From Melastoma dodecandrum (lineage: Eukaryota; Streptophyta; Magnoliopsida; Myrtales; Melastomataceae): DNA of 64,000 nt. Shown piece after piece: positions 33,806 to 45,140 of the stretch. The notes under the pieces were generated by a model. That model was not told the DNA's origin, made no database searches, and saw only the letters and a list, made by a program, of their open reading frames with translations. Every line of letters starts with the position of its first letter. Positions within the stretch are counted from its first letter, which is position 1. The stretch covers positions 8,556,001 through 8,620,000 of the forward strand of contig JARUPY010000538.1 in NCBI GenBank assembly GCA_029817715.1. Direction: 5' to 3'. A program made the translations under genes and the position numbers.

Positions 33806-35022
33806 ATGATATTGGAGGAAATAAAGAGTTTATTGTCAAGTACAAATGACTTATTACAAGGTCGAACTCGATGAATGTTCCAATACTTCTTGGAATAACA
33901 AAATAAAATCTCTACGAGTATCTTCTTTTCGTCTAAGACGATATTTGTAGATTTCAGACCTGTTAAGTTCATACCGTAACTCCTTTGTTTCGACATGAAA
34001 TTCTTCATGAGCAGTCTTTAGAGTGGGTAGAGTCATCTCGACTTCGGGCAACTACGAGCTAATCGACAGATTGCTCGACAATGTCATATCCTGAGTGTGT
34101 GAAAACAATTGGCACATAGCACTTGAGAGGAATAAAATTTGATGTCTCAACAGAAGCAAGATTTGATGGCTCGACAACAACTAAATCATCTTGCTCGATA
34201 GTAGTTGGACGAGTTGGCTCAACAGCAGTTGGATCGGTTTGCTCAACAACTGGGTCAACCTGTTCAACAACAACTGGGTTGGGTTACTCAATAGTGATTG
34301 GATCGGGCTGTCAAGAAAGAATACGGTCGGGCTTAGAGAATATTAATGAAAGTAAATTCGAAAGTATCAATTTATTACAACCTGAGTTGAAGGCGGATCT
34401 AACAAAGGAATAGTAGAATCAACCGAAGGTAGTGAGGCTGAAGAAGACGAGTCGAGTTGAGCGGCCAACAACTCAATTTCAAGTTTCTTGACCTTGATCA
34501 CAACAGTTTTGGCTCGCTTGCCTTTAGGCTGACTCTTAGAGGATACTCCTTCGTTGGTTCTCTTCATTATATCCAGTTTGGCAATATCTTCTCAGGAATT
34601 ATAAGAAAATGAACAATAAGTTAACCAAATATGATAAGGTAATTAAAGTGTACTATTAGTAACACCTCAACTGGTAAAATGTCTTGGTCGAACACTTGCC
34701 TGGGAATTTAATTTTGTCGAGCCAAGTGGCGGGCATGGCGCGCCAAGCATGCTTAAAGAAGACAGTGCACGGGAAGAAATAATGCGATTTTGGAAACACC
34801 GGCAGCTCGAGTTGAATTGCAGACTTCTCGATATTAGGCAACATGTTCACAGGCAAGCAAACTCTCTCTGATAAAGGAATGTTAAAAGATTGTCAGAAGG
34901 ATACCCATCGATTGAACAAAATCGAGTAGTCTCGCACAGAGCTGAGGATTATACACCTCGAACACAAACCTCATTTTTCTGTCGGATTGTCAACATTGAA
35001 TCTCAGTAGCGATCTTGGTAAC
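33806..35022 (-). pseudogene. Tat antisense ORF, 3' part
   Basis: Antisense to the host Tat pol. Minus-strand pieces: near 35000-34870 TKIATEIQ...MRFVFEVYNPQLCARLLDF; 34856-34656 with LELPVFPKSHYFFPCTVFFKHAW; 34567-34367 with a basic KGKRAKT stretch; and 34051-33854 with ETKELRYELNRSEIYKYRLRRKEDTRRDF, a helical charged C-terminal block. Stops separate them. It continues upstream at 43543 across the Ogre-like insertion. Additional antisense ORFs between pol and 3' LTR are known in some Tat elements; their function is unknown. Confidence 0.6.
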
Positions 35023-37010
35023 TGTGATACCCCAATTTTTTTAGAATATAATAAAATTTATAAAGATACACAAAATCACGAAAAAAATCGACAAAGATGC
35101 ACAAAATCATAAAAAATCTATAAAAACACATAAAATCCACAAAATACCGAAAATTTAGGAAAACTCATTAAAAAAATGTAATAAAAATAATAATAAAGTC
35201 ACTACATACTCTCTATAAATAGCTAGACCCGGGGAAGCAAAAAACACACTCAGAGAAGAGACAGACTTGAAAGAGAGACTCCAAGAGGAATAGTTTCCGA
35301 AGAAAATCATCACCCAAGGTAGCATTCCTTTTCTCGTTTTTTGGTAGAAATTGCATTAGTTACATCTCAGCCGGCCGAGCCTTCCTTCGACGCGGCAGTA
35401 CCTTCCGATTATTCTTCGTCGTGGCCCCCGTCTGTACCTCCATCTTGATGGCTATCCTCCTCACCTCATGTCCTGCATCCTCGACCCCAACCTCCTGGCA
35501 ACAACTCCAAAGTCCACCTGAACAATGCCGACTATCCCTGTAGCCTCCGACTGCGGGACAAGCTTCCAGAACATCCTCAGTCCGTCCCAACACCAAGCAC
35601 CATCTTCTATCCACAATCCTCAATGTTGTTAATTCCGTGTAATGTCTTTCCTATGACTTCGTTTTGAATTTTTTATAACAGTTTGGTCTGCTTTTAATTT
35701 CTTGGTTTATTCTTACAGCCAGCGTGCCATTTTCAAACGCCTCACCCACGGCCATTTACAGCAGATGCCCACTGTCGATTCCTCAAGTGCGATACTCGAC
35801 ATCCCGACATAAAATTAGGGATTTCCACTAGACCCACGACCTTAATATCCCAGGCCTCCGAACACTTGTTTCTCCATTCTCGATGATCCCGGCTCCAGCT
35901 GTGTGACCCGCGACTTCACTCCTGGACACATTTCACGCTCTGCCCCCGACCTCTCTTCCCAACATATCGGATTTAACGCCTCTCCACCAACGGTAGCAAT
36001 TCGCCAAGTCATTCTCCCCAGGAACATAGGTCTTTACACCAGACGCATCGTACTCCCAGGTCGTAACGGCGCTCTCGAGTTCTAGCTCTGCACCCTCCTG
36101 GCATCCCACCTGACTTTAACCCGGCTGGGCAACAAGTTTCTTGGCTGTAGCAACAATTCCCCAAGCTTGCTAGTCCAACTCGGAGTTGATCTTCTATGTT
36201 CACCCAGCGATTCCCCTCAGCTAGCATCTTCTCACAACCCAGGTCGCATTTCCAGGTTTTACTCAGCTCAAGACACGGGAAACAGTTTGTTGTGTCGTAT
36301 TGATTTTCTGACCAAGTATTCGGGGGGGGCGTGCCTTACGGACAACCAGGGCACGAATCCTGTTCAGCGCTTTCAAGACAAAAATTAACGGTATTTTAAG
36401 TTCGAGGGTTTATTTCGGATTCTCGATAATCAAGGGCCTCCGAAGACGGCTTCGCACTCGTCAACATTAGATAACAACGGCTCGCCGGTTCACTATAAGC
36501 CCACTAATGAAACAGAATCGAAGGAACAACAATAACGGGTGCATTCTAAGGGAACCGAGAAATGGTCAATCTCGTTCGTTCTTTACCCGGTATTCCCTTG
36601 AATTTATTTTGGATTAGAAACTGTTAAGAGGGTTAATCAATCTATCTTGCTTGTGCTTTTGTCCGAAATCAAATTTTAAGAAATATTTTCTTAAAAATGA
36701 CTCACATAGACATTTTAAGCATTATTGAGCTCGAGATCATTTTTTCAATGTCAAACATTTTCTTATCTAAAAACGAGCTCAAATAAATTTGGACATCGGA
36801 AACACACGATAAAGGCCTCCCTTTCATTTGTGATGCATGCGATTTAGTAATCCCTAATTCCCGAACCCATACTAATCTCTATAGTTTTTTCTAACCTAAA
36901 TTTAAAACAGGTTAGTGGCGACTCTTTCACGTTTTCAAAATCAGAAGCCCTATCGTCAAAGGGAGGATATCCATTTTAGATAGAACCGGAAACGGGATCC
37001 TCCCACGACA
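35023..37010 (+). repeat. Ogre-like 5' LTR
   Basis: About 1.99 kb. It contains a TATA box at 35214-35222 and near the 3' end a GTTAGTGGCGACTC block also seen in the other Ogre/Retand-like LTRs of this window. It ends CCTCCCACGACA. Short frames inside are not genes. Confidence 0.85.
35214..35222 (+). promoter_or_regulatory. TATA box of Ogre-like 5' LTR
   Basis: TATAAATAG, conserved at 41762-41770 in the partner LTR, followed by an A-rich leader with GAGAGA words. A start site about 30 bases downstream is expected. Confidence 0.7.
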
Positions 37011-37013
37011 GAT

Positions 37014-37032
37014 TTGACGATTCCGCTGGGGA
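37014..37032 (+). other. Primer binding site, tRNA-Arg type
   Basis: TTGACGATTCCGCTGGGGA, close to the tRNA-Arg complement TGGCGACTCCGCTGGGGA used by Ogre elements, three bases after the LTR edge. Confidence 0.65.
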
Positions 37033-37456
37033 CACTTGGGCAATTTTCTAGAGAATTAGGGTAAAAAAATCGATTTAAAAATTGGGGGGTAGCCTAAGCC
37101 TTGTATGGAGTGTGTTTGCGCTTTACTTTTCCGATTGTCTCGGCTATACATACAGTGACTCGTCCTAAAACCTAAGGACACCTAAGTTTAGGGACCTGCC
37201 GTATGAGCGACGTTGTCGAGGTATCTACCAACTCACCTTTTTGTCCGAGGGTGAGTCAAAAGTTAGTCTAGATAGGTATGTGTTTGAAGGCATTATAACA
37301 TGTTATGACTCTAACCATTTGCTTTCGCTTTATCTAGGAGGTAATTTCAGGCTCGGTCGGTAGGGTTTTTCTTAATTCGTTTCGCACTGCATGCATTCAT
37401 ATAGGTCCATTTGGCATAATCATAGCAAAACAACTAACCTTTTTGCAGGTCCCAAA

Positions 37457-38460
37457 GATGTCTACTTATATTGGATTGAGGCTAGATCAACCTCCGATGA
37501 AGTTGTGAGGGATTGGTTCAGTAGCCTTCCAGCTAGCGAGAAAAGCTGACAGGCTTCAGCCATAAGCAGGGCATCATTCCCCTTGCTGGAAAGGATCGGT
37601 ATGCGATGAGTTGCCTTCACTATTCCGGATGGAATACGCAGCGGTTCATAGCCTAATCGTACAGACAAAGCTAGGTCACATTCCAATCAAAAGGATCCTT
37701 ACCTTTCGGTATGCACCGTACTTCCCAGAGAAGGTGACGGACAACCATCTGCAAGAGCATTCGTTCTCCCGTTTGCCGGAATGGTCCTTTACCCTGACAC
37801 CGAGAATTCAATAGGCACCCTGGCAGTCTACATAGCAAGGGCCATCTTAGAAGATCGCCTTTTTGTACCAAACCTACTGGGAGAAACCTACTATGGATTG
37901 ACTAAGATTGCTTCTCAAGCTCAGCGTGGAATCAGATACCACACCGCATATTTGGCCTGCCGCTTTTGGAAACATGGTTCCTAACACATTTAGGAATCAT
38001 CGGATACGCACTGCGTCCCAACCATGCTCCGAACTTGATGCATTATATGGCCACCTATGCTATCTTCCCGAATTGGAGCTTTCGTCAAGTTTATGATTTC
38101 ATCGAGACCCTTATAGAAATGGACTTCAACACCATGGCTCATCACTTAATAATGGATGACGTACTCATCGACTCCACGAAGAGCGCATACATTCCAATAC
38201 TGGGAATTAACGGGTCATCGTATTACCTACCAGCTCGTGTTGCACACCATTTTGAAGGTAGTGCAGAAATACCTATTCCTCTGGAAGAACTGCAACCACC
38301 AATTGAGTCAGATTTCCTAGACCTAGGTAGGGGCATTGAAGACATGAAGATGAGACGGATCGTTAGCCTATGGTATTCACGACAGATTCGTCATCCTTTC
38401 ACTCCAACAAAAATCGAAGCGGAAAGGCACGGCGCCGAGGCCCGCTCGTTCAAATGTTGA
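37457..38460 (+). pseudogene. Ogre-like ORF1, plant-mobile-domain-like
   Basis: Coding region after the leader, starting MSTYIGLRLDQ at 37457 and broken by several frame changes. Open parts: 37781-37984 (MVLYPDTENSIGTLAVYIARAI, then LLGETYYGL and HTAYLACRFWKH) and 37966-38460 (FPNWSFRQVYDFIETL, PILGINGSSYYLPARVAHHF, EIPIPLEELQPPI). Block order resembles the mobile-domain ORF1 that Ogre elements carry between 5' LTR and gag. The last 164-aa frame is intact to a stop at 38460. The assignment is moderate because it rests on block resemblance only. Confidence 0.55.
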
Positions 38461-38803
38461 CGTTTTTGTCTTTGGCATAGGATTATCTAGATTTAGAGGC
38501 TTGCACGCCACTAAGGAATTCATTTTCTGAATTTTATAGGCTCACTTTATTAGGAATTCAATTATGATTTATTTAAATTTTGAATTAATTTTCTTTGATT
38601 ATGTGAAATATGGAATAGGCATCACATGCAAAGCATTCATAAATCATCAAGCCATCTTCCCCTTACATTCTTTCTTTTTATTCGTTCCAAGGTACCAAAA
38701 TTAATCTCCGAAGGAAGCACCCGTTCGAGCTGTGAAGCCGGACGGCACATGTGGCTAGAGCTCAAGAATCTCCCTGATTGACGCGACACTGCCCAATATA
38801 AGA

Positions 38804-39473
38804 ATGTCTAAAGACTCATCTCCTGCTCTCATCAGACATTCGATGATCGACAACCACCAGTTGGGATCGGGTGCCGCTCTGAACAATTCATCAAGCAACA
38901 GGCGTCAAGAGCACACTTCAAACACCCGTTTGGAGGCAAGAGTGGATATGTTCTGCGAGAACATGGCCCTATTGCAAAGCATGCTAAGTAACTTGATCCA
39001 CAGCCAACAGATAGGCTCCTCTACTACAACGCCGACACCTCCTTTATCGGCAACAACAACACCTCCGCTCATATCCTTTGTATCTCCAATGCCCACAGCA
39101 CCAATGTCGGCGACCACGACTCCGCCAACAATTCCTTTTTGGCATCCGTCACAAGGCGCTGCTTCGGGGTTGGCGCCTCCCCACCATGCATCATCCCACA
39201 ACACGACAGTTCATTCCAATGCTGACACCGAGGGGGTACAACCATTTCGGTATCCCGAAACATATCCTCCACTCATCGGTGGTTCGTGCTGCCAAGACCA
39301 TTCCTCCAACACCAACGAGGGGAAACGCGGTCATTCTCGAGGAATTATTTCCATGGCGCGAGGAAGTAATGGACTTTGAAGCCAAGGTTGAATCTAGAAT
39401 TGCATCTTTACAAGAGGGCGAACAAACGCCATGCCCGCCTCGAAGAAAGGCTGAATGTGGTCCAGAGGCATAA
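38804..39473 (+). pseudogene. Gag N-terminus-like ORF
   Basis: Starts MSKDSSPALIRHSMIDN at 38804. A helical segment follows (TRLEARVDMFCENMALLQSMLSNLI, given here as a pattern of heptad-like hydrophobics at residues about 45-70), then a Pro/Thr-rich tract of PTPPLSATTTPP-type repeats. A frame change near 39240-39330 joins to a second frame with LFPWREEVMDFEAKVESRI, ending 39473. Helix plus Pro/Thr tract resembles the N-terminus of Tat/Ogre gag; the capsid core and zinc knuckle are missing. Confidence 0.5.
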
Positions 39474-40560
39474 TATCTACTTTCTTGAGGAATGGAAATC
39501 CCTTTGACGGAGAATGCTCTAGCTGGGATGACATCGAGCATTTTTTTCTGATCCCCAATGCTTTATCATTGCTAGCCATGCCTAGCCAAAGAGGAGATTT
39601 TTCAAAACATAATGACCCTTTCAAGTCAAAGAGTCGTCTCACATCGTGGTAAAAGGAGTTCATGTAGTCTAGACTTCCGAATAGGACTCAGATGTAGATG
39701 TTCCACTTCCTCAAGTTTGAGTGTGAAGTACATCCCTAATGGATCTTGCAAGTCAACACAATACTCCTACCATCTTTCAATCATTTCAGTACATTCTAAA
39801 CAATTCCAGAGAACTGAGTATGTTGAATATTCGAAAAAAAGTGAGACATGGGCAAACAAAAAAAGAAGAGAGTTATTAGCCTAGTTCAAAGAAAAAAAGC
39901 AAAATTAGATATACGGGCCGAAACATGACGGTCGCAAAAGCAAAGTGTTAGAAAAAAAAAGGGGACAAAAGTTGACCTAATAAAACAAAAGTTCTTGATT
40001 CGGGCACTACTTCAAGTTTGAAAGCTTCATTTCTTGTAGATTAAAAGGAGAAAGAAAAATCATTCTTTAGCACCCTTCTCAACACATTCTTACCCTCATA
40101 TGCCATCATGCCCATACCCTCGAGTACTATGTTGATGAGCAAGTCCACATTGGGAGAACTACGCTTAAAGGTGACGCCCTTGCATTTTGAGTCTTATTTG
40201 ATTAGATTCTTTGACTTGCATTCTTTCTTAAAGATTGAGCCCTCAATAAAACATGGTCATACACAAAGCTTACATTTCAAATGAATCGAAATTACTTATA
40301 AAAAAAAAAGAATCGAAATTCCCAATCTGATAGCATTGAAGAATATTTGAGTGAGCCTTGAGAGATGTAAGGAAGACTTTTCTTTACCCTCTATCGCACA
40401 AGTGTTCCTATTTTCGAGAAACGAAAGTTCTGTGCATCTTGCATTCATATCATTCATAGTCAAAAGTTTTGGCAAAAATGCACATGGGAGACGCAAACAA
40501 TCTCAAGTCGATCCCGTGATTTCAAGATCCAGGTCCCCATGCTAGGGTATGTTCCTCTTG
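39474..40560 (+). other. Ogre-like internal non-coding region
   Basis: AT-rich; no recognisable domain in any frame. It replaces the whole pol region. Confidence 0.6.
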
Positions 40561-40599
40561 ACCACTGCTAAGCACTTTTATGGTATGACGACATTTCCA

Positions 40600-41490
40600 A
40601 TTCGAGTTATCCATTTCTCAATTCAAATGGTTAAGCATTTACTAACAAACGTGATATCATTTTTCATCTGGCTAAGCGTTAATTAACAAACGCGACGCCA
40701 CTCGACTAAGCATTTACTAACAAACGCGAAGTCATCTCCAAATCGGTTAAGCGTTCGTACAAACGCGATATCACTTTCATCCTAGTTAAGCGTTCCTACT
40801 AACGCGATACCACCTTCAATTCGGTTAAGCGTTTGTACAAACACAATACCACCAATCATTCTGGTTGAGTATTCGTACAAACGCGACGCCATTTTCAATC
40901 ATCATGGTTGAGCGTTCGTACCAACACGAAACCAATTTCAATTCTCCTGATTGAACGTTCGACAAACGCGACACCATTTTCAATCATCCGGTTGAGCATC
41001 CGTACAAACGCGATACCATTTCAATCATCTGGTTGAACGTTCGGACAAACGCGATACCATTTTTAATCCTCTTGGTTGAGCATTCGTACAAATGCGATAC
41101 CATTTTCAATCTTCTTGGTTGAGCGTTCGTACAAACGCAACACCATTTCCAATCCTCCTGGTTGAGCGTTCTTGCAAATGCGACAGCATTTCTAATTACC
41201 TTCTGGTTAAGCGTTCGTACAAATGCGACGTCATTGTTCACCCTCTTGGTTAAGCGTTTGTACCAACGCAACACCCATTTTCAATTCTTTCTGGTTCAGC
41301 GTTCGTACAAACGCGACGCCATTTTCAATTATGTTTGGTTAAGCATTCGTAAAAACACTACACCTCTTTTCACCAGCTCATGGTTATGCATTTTCTAACA
41401 AATGTGATGCGATTTTCAACAGTGTTAATCAATAAACGTGACACTACTCCTATCTTGGCCAAGCGTTTATTAACAAACACGACGCCATAG
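40600..41490. repeat. ~42-bp tandem array with palindromic core
   Basis: About 20 degenerate copies of TGGTTAAGCGTTCGTACAAA followed by CGCGACACCATTTTCAAT, spaced about 40-46 bases (starts near 40629, 40672, 40744, 40822, 40904, 40989, 41073, 41160, 41246, 41336). The core approaches the perfect palindrome GCGTTTGTACAAACGC. It lies just before the polypurine tract. Tandem arrays in the 3' untranslated region are known in Ogre/Tat elements. Confidence 0.95.
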
Positions 41491-41558
41491 CAGTCCTTTT
41501 TCCAAAAAATTGGGTTATTATTAATTCTTTGTTCGAACATTTTACCAAACATTCTCAC

Positions 41559-41571
41559 GAAGAGGGGCAAC
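41559..41571 (+). other. Ogre-like polypurine tract
   Basis: GAAGAGGGGCAAC directly before the 3' LTR start TGTCATACC. Confidence 0.75.
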
Positions 41572-43542
41572 TGTCATACCCCAATTCTTCTAGAATATAA
41601 TAGAATTTACAAAGAAACACAAAATCATGAAAAAATCGACAAAAATGCACAAAATCTTGAAAAAATTGCAAAAATACAAAAAATCCACAAAAATCTCACA
41701 AAATCAGGAAGAATCATTAAAAAATCTAATAAAAATAATAATAAAATCACTATCTACTCCCTATAAATAGCTAAACCCGTGGAAGCACAAAACACACTTA
41801 GAGAAGAGATGAACTTGAGAGAGAGACTCCAAGAAGAATATTTTCCGAAGAAAATCACCCAAGGTAGCATTCCTTTTATGTTTTTCGGTAGAAATTGCAT
41901 CAGGTTACACCTCAGCCGGCCGAGCTTTCCTTCGATGGGACGTATGTTCAGATTATTCTTCGTCGTGGCCCCCGTCTGTCCATCCACCTTGATGGCTATC
42001 CTCCTCACCTGATATCCCGTGTCCTAGACCCCAACCTCCTGGCAACAACTCCGAAGTCCTCCTGAATAATGTCGGCTGTCCCTATAGCCTCCGACCGCCG
42101 GACAAGCTTCGAGGACATCCTCAGTCCGTCCCAACACCAAGCACCGTCTTCTATCCACAATCATCAATGCTGTTAATTCCAAGTAATGTCTTTCCAATGA
42201 CCTCGTTTTGAAATTTTTAGAATAGTTTTGTCTTTAATTTCTTGGCTTATTTTTATAGCCAGCGTGCCACTATCAAATGCCTCACCCACGGCCCTTTAAG
42301 TAGATGCCCACTATCGATTCCTCGAGTGTGCTACTCGACCTCCCAACATAAAATCAGTGATTTCCGCTCGACCCACGACCTGAAATGCCAAGCCTCTAAA
42401 CACTGATCTCACCATTCTCGGTGATCCCGGCTCTACTAGTGTGACCCGCGACTTCACTCCTGGATATGTTTCACGTTCTGCCCCCAACCTTGCTTCCCGG
42501 TATATCAGATTTGACACCTCACCACCAGCGGTAGCAATTCACCAAGTCATTCTCCCCGGGAACAGAGGTCTTTACGCCAGATGCATCGTACTCCCAGGTC
42601 GTAGCGGCGCCCACGAGTTCCAGATCCGCACCCTCCTGGCATCCCGCCTGACTTTAACTCGGCTGCGGCAACAAGTTTCTTGGCTGCAGCAACAATCAAG
42701 CTCGCTTGTCCAACCCGGAGTTGATCTTCTATGTTTACCCTACGATTCCCCTCAGCCAGCATCTTCTCACAACCTAGGTCACATCTCCAAGTTTTCCTCA
42801 GCTCCAGCCACGGGAAACAATTTGCTCTGTCGTATTGATTTCTTGAGCAAGTATTCGGGGGCCGTGCCTTACGGACAACCCAGGCAGGCACCCCGTTCAA
42901 TGCTTCAAAGACAAGAAGAAACGGTATTTTATGTTCGAGGGTTTATTTCGGATTCTCGAAGATCAAGGCCCTCAGAAAATGGCTTCGTACTCATTAACGT
43001 TTGACATCAACGACTCACCAGGTTCGTTGTAAACCAACTTATAAAATAGCACCATAAGGTACAGCACTAACGGGTGCATTCTAGGGAACCGAGAAATGGT
43101 ATCAATCTCATTCATTGTTTACCCGTTACTCCCTTGAATTTATTTTTGCTTATAACCTGTTAAGGGCGTTATTCAATCTATGCTAATTGTGTTTTTGCCC
43201 GAAATCAATTTTTAAGAAATATTTTCTTAAAAATGACTCACATAGACATTTTAAGCGTTATTGAGCTCGAGATCACTTTCTTAATGTCAAACAATTTATT
43301 TTCTAAAATCGAGGTCAAATAAATTTTGACATCGAAAGCACACGAGAAATGCCTCATTTTTCTTTGTGATGCATGCGATTTAGTACTCCCTAATTTCCGA
43401 ACCTAAACGAATCTCTATAGTTTTTTATAACTTGAACTTAAAATAGGTTAGTGACTCCTTCACGTTTTCAAAATCTGAAGCCCTATCGTCAAGGAAGGAT
43501 ATACATTTTAGGTGGAACCGGAAACAGGATCCTCCCGCGAAA
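41572..43542 (+). repeat. Ogre-like 3' LTR
   Basis: About 1.97 kb, collinear with 35023-37010, with visible substitutions along its whole length. The TATA box is at 41762-41770. It ends CCTCCCGCGAAA where the partner has CCTCCCACGACA, so the terminal CA has mutated. Confidence 0.85.
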
Positions 43543-45135
43543 GTAAGCATTTGACATCGCTTTTGGAAAGGAAGATCATAAGGAAATGGCCTCTAGACTC
43601 TGTTTTGAGGTCGACCCATGTTAAGGGTGTGCTTGATCAAGTCGAGATGATTTGATCAAATGGGGAGATCATGAGTCTCTACTTCATAAGGTGCCAATGA
43701 GGGAGTTCAGACGTGAGACCACAAGTACAAAAGCCGAACTGGACCTTTTGGCTTTGTTGGCTATAGGCATTTGTCAAATCGCCTAGCATAATTGAGAGTC
43801 TGATATAAAAGGCATAGCCGAAAAAGTCCAATGGCAACTTCCTCCGAAGCTTTGACTAGGAAGTTGGCTAAAGCCTTCATGTATTGTGCCGGCCTTTTGC
43901 CTCTACAACAAAAGATATACTTCGAGTGCCATTCCATATAGAACTCGAGTTCTTGTTTGGCTCCCTAGTTGTTTCCCCCTTTCAGCATTTCCATATGCTT
44001 CTTCGAAGTCTTCGAGAAGCCGGTGTCTTCGTATTCGTAGTCTTCCGGCTCATCGTGAATTGAAAGGGGAGTCCATGAGGATGGCAACAAGTAAGAAATT
44101 CTATATTCTCGGGCGTAAATGTCATTGGCCCTTCAGGGAAATAGAAAAAGTTGACAATCTTGTTCCAAAAAGCTAATAGCACTGACCAAACTCGAACATT
44201 GCATTTCTTATCGGTAGCAAAGATGTCAACCAGCTAGAAAAAGACTAAATGCACCATTTTAGGTCGAAGGTGTGTGAAACATTCGTCGAAGCAAGCATTT
44301 CCTAAAAATAAGAAAAGGAGAGAAGAGACTCGAGTGAGAAGATGAAATTCAAAATCATGTCTCAAATTGAAATTGTATGTCAAGACCAGTTGATGAAACA
44401 TAACAAAAAGTTAAGTCGAGATAAATAAAGGGAACAGGGATGATGATCTTTCTCATCATCCCAGTTGAAAGGACGATGGAACTCCGAACTGCATATGTTT
44501 ATTACTTTTTCTGTAAGGAGATATTCCATGTAATCTTCGTTTTCAAAGACCGCTTGTGGTCTTTCCTTCTTGAACCGGTGGGAGGATATCCATAGGTGTC
44601 GATAACACTTCCTTATTGCTGAGTTCATATAGGTAGGCGAACTTCTTCCCGTTGCCATAAGAGTGATGAGTTTTCGCCTTGCCGCAATTGCTCGGAATCA
44701 AGTGCGCCATCATAAGAGAGAAGGTTTTAGGATGATTGACAATAAGAAGAGGCAAACTTTTCAAGATTTAGGCAAGAAATAGGAGATTTGGCGATTTCTT
44801 AAGTGTCAAACATATGAAAAACCGAAGCGCGTTGAACATGATGAGGCAGTTTAAGGAAAGCAAAATGTTTACCCATAGAATCTTGGGCCTAAGCAATGGG
44901 CCTGGAAAGGTTGTCACATCAAAGAATGTGAAACGAAGGGGAGTCCATTTGAGAATGCCAGGCCGAGGAGACAGAAGTCCATTTGAGAGAATCAGGTTGA
45001 AGAAACAAGAACCTATCCGAGAACCTTAGGTTGAGGAGATAAATGCCCATTCGAGACAAAGACGCTGCATGACCCCACGACGGCATGTTGCGGAACGGTT
45101 TTCCCCTTGACATTATTACACGTTCCTGTGAAGCG
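43543..45135 (-). pseudogene. Tat antisense ORF, mobile-domain part
   Basis: Upstream continuation of the antisense ORF from 33806-35022. Clear blocks: 44182-43982 with MLLAFWNKIVNFFYFPEGP and FTPENIEFL, like the start of a plant mobile domain, then decayed sequence with EEVAIGLFRLC and YARRFDKCL near 43790-43690. Further upstream pieces (44658-44380) are weak. Many stops. The domain is similar in type to the ones in the Ogre-like ORF1 and the MULE, but the sequences are distinct. 44930-45060 contains about three and a half copies of a ~35-bp unit (GTCCATTTGAGAATGCCAGG...), a small minisatellite. Confidence 0.55.
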
Positions 45136-45140
45136 GTTAA

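Larger units (their letters stand above)
35023..43542 (+). mobile_element. Ogre-like non-autonomous LTR retrotransposon
   Basis: Plus strand. LTRs 35023-37010 and 41572-43542, both starting TGT(G/C)ATACCCCAATT. Primer site at 37014-37032 resembles a tRNA-Arg complement (TTGACGATTCCGCTGGGGA), and the polypurine tract is at 41559-41571. Flanks GTAAC (35018-35022) and GTAAG (43543-43547) are a near-perfect target duplication. Only an ORF1/plant-mobile-domain-like region and a gag-N-terminus-like ORF lie inside; protease, RT, RNase H and integrase are absent. It therefore needs a helper. It interrupts the antisense ORF of the host Tat element. Confidence 0.85.

Noticed and set aside
37457..38460. 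Ogre-like ORF1 as an intact host gene
   Set aside because: It lies between matched LTRs with primer site and polypurine tract, and has several frame changes.
40984..41274. 96-aa repetitive frame on minus strand as a repeat protein
   Set aside because: It is the ~42-bp tandem array read in one frame; the array is in a 3' untranslated position and its frame is not maintained.
40600..41490. CRISPR-like array
   Set aside because: Repeats are degenerate and spacers are not unique; plant LTR element context; no Cas genes.
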